From contig JAGBGL010000107.1 in NCBI GenBank assembly GCA_017936025.1, positions 1 to 15,416 on the forward strand: 15,416 nucleotides of DNA. Direction: 5' to 3'. The notes beneath the pieces are model-generated. The model saw only the letters and a program-made list of their open reading frames with translations. It had not been told where the DNA came from and did no database searches. A program made the translations under genes and the position numbers. Below, piece after piece: positions 14,440-15,416 of this stretch (positions are counted from its first letter, which is position 1; each line of letters opens with the position of its first letter). Origin of the DNA: Bacillota bacterium. GTDB taxonomy: Bacteria > Bacillota > Clostridia > Peptostreptococcales > Anaerovoracaceae.

Positions 14440-15416
14440 ATGGATTACGAAGAAAGAATAACAGCAGCAGAGGCTGCGAACAACGAAATAGTAGCGGAAA
14501 CAACGCTCCGTCCACAGAGACTGTCCGAATATGTCGGACAGAAAAAGGCGACAGATAATCTGAAGATTTTCATAGAGGCAGCAAAGCTGCGCGGAGAGCC
14601 GCTGGATCATGTGCTTTTTTATGGGCCTCCGGGGCTGGGAAAAACGACTCTGGCAGGTATTATAGCCAACGAACTCGGAGTGGATCTGAGGATCACTTCC
14701 GGACCGGCTATCGAACGTGCAGGGGATCTGGCTGCTATCCTGACGAATCTCAATGAGAATGATGTACTGTTCATTGATGAGATACACCGTCTGAACCGTC
14801 AGGTAGAAGAAGTCCTGTACTCGGCGATGGAAGATTATGCTCTGGATATCATAATAGGAAAGGGTCCGGCAGCAAGATCGATAAGACTTGATATAGCGAA
14901 GTTTACTCTGATAGGAGCTACAACAAGAGCCGGCAGCCTTTCTGCTCCGTTAAGGGACAGGTTCGGCGTCAGCTGCAAGTTTGAAATGTATACTGTCGAT
15001 GAACTGAAGAATATAATAGGACGTTCTGCAGATCTGCTGAACGTGGAAGTGGATGAAGAATCCCTGGAAGAAATGGCTAGGCGTTCCAGAGGGACACCGC
15101 GAGTTGCAAACCGTATGCTCAAACGTGTAAGAGATTTCTCGCAGGTAAAGGGCAGTGGGAAAATAGAGCCGGGGATAACACAGGAGGCTCTTGCAGCGCT
15201 GGGTGTTGACCCTATGGGCCTTGAAAGTCTGGACAGAGAGATCCTGCAGACAATAATCGAGCGTTTCAAAGGCGGTCCTGTAGGTATAGATACCATTGCT
15301 GCTTCACTGGGCGAAGAAAGAATAACTATAGAGGATGTATATGAACCTTATCTGATACAGAAGGGCTTCCTGCACAGGACACCTAAAGGAAGAGTGGTAT
15401 CTGAAAAGGCATACCG
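14440..15416 (+). CDS. ruvB: Holliday junction ATP-dependent helicase RuvB, 3' end cut by window
   Basis: RuvB is the hexameric AAA+ motor that pulls DNA through the RuvA-bound junction. About 325 codons are visible from the ATG at 14440 (AAAGGA upstream) with no stop before the window edge. Judging from family alignments, only about 8-15 residues are missing. The N-terminal LRPQRLSEYVGQ is typical. Walker A is GPPGLGKT (62-69), Walker B is FIDEIHR (111-117), sensor 1 is ATTRAG (160-165), and the arginine-finger region is PLRDRFG (170-176). The C-terminal winged helix contains FKGGPVGIDTIAASLGEERITIEDVYEPYLIQ-KGF. Nothing is abnormal. It is the last visible gene of the ruvCAB operon. Confidence 0.97.
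   Translation, partial: MDYEERITAAEAANNEIVAETTLRPQRLSEYVGQKKATDNLKIFIEAAKLRGEPLDHVLFYGPPGLGKTTLAGIIANELGVDLRITSGPAIERAGDLAAILTNLNENDVLFIDEIHRLNRQVEEVLYSAMEDYALDIIIGKGPAARSIRLDIAKFTLIGATTRAGSLSAPLRDRFGVSCKFEMYTVDELKNIIGRSADLLNVEVDEESLEEMARRSRGTPRVANRMLKRVRDFSQVKGSGKIEPGITQEALAALGVDPMGLESLDREILQTIIERFKGGPVGIDTIAASLGEERITIEDVYEPYLIQKGFLHRTPKGRVVSEKAY

Noticed and set aside
1..15416. Search for mobile elements, CRISPR arrays, tRNA genes, riboswitches and defence or toxin genes
   Set aside because: None was seen. All long open frames with family signatures are housekeeping or sporulation genes, and the intergenic gaps are short and explained by promoters and terminators.

Overview
This looks like a chromosomal segment from an endospore-forming, Gram-positive anaerobe of the class Clostridia (Bacillota). 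The evidence is the strong purine-rich ribosome-binding sites (AGGAGG type), the heavy AGA/GGA codon use, the firmicute pairing argR-recN, and three spore or germination genes (a GerA/SpoVAF-type membrane protein, CwlJ and a GerQ-like protein). The genus cannot be fixed from the sequence alone. Most of the window is core genome. I see no tRNA, rRNA, CRISPR array, insertion sequence, phage gene or other sign of recent transfer. No gene-free stretch exceeds 300 bases; the longest is the 248-base argR/ruvC divergent region.

Layout. Bases 1-950 (minus) hold an incomplete SAM-dependent methyltransferase gene. Divergent from it, typA and a small MscS-type channel gene form an operon (1087-3798). 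A single-chain pyruvate carboxylase gene (pyc, 3859-7302) follows and ends at a strong hairpin terminator. Next come a GerA/SpoVAF-family germination gene (7386-8789) and a glutaminase gene (glsA, 8910-9851), which ends at a terminator shared with the convergent cwlJ-gerQ pair (minus, 10865-9930). Further along the minus strand lie recN (12597-10978) and argR (13071-12622), forming an argR-recN unit with its own terminator. Divergent from argR is the Holliday-junction operon ruvC-ruvA-ruvB (13320 to the window end), with ruvB cut off close to its 3' end.

How the genes work together. RuvA, RuvB and RuvC branch-migrate and cleave Holliday junctions, and RecN acts earlier in double-strand-break repair, so the right third is a recombination-repair block. 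ArgR is the arginine repressor. CwlJ and the GerQ-like protein form a known spore-coat cortex-lysis module, and the GerA/SpoVAF-type protein belongs to the spore inner membrane germination machinery. Pyruvate carboxylase and glutaminase are central carbon and nitrogen enzymes.

The most interesting signals are regulatory. A perfect inverted repeat ATTGTGA-N6-TCACAAT sits at the predicted start of the glsA transcript and resembles Rex or CRP operators. A LexA-type SOS box lies between the -35 and -10 of a near-consensus ruvC promoter. A full match to the sigma-K promoter consensus precedes cwlJ. An ARG-box-like site lies at the argR start. Two extended -10 promoters overlap back to back between the methyltransferase gene and typA. 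I did not find a wholly new biological system here.
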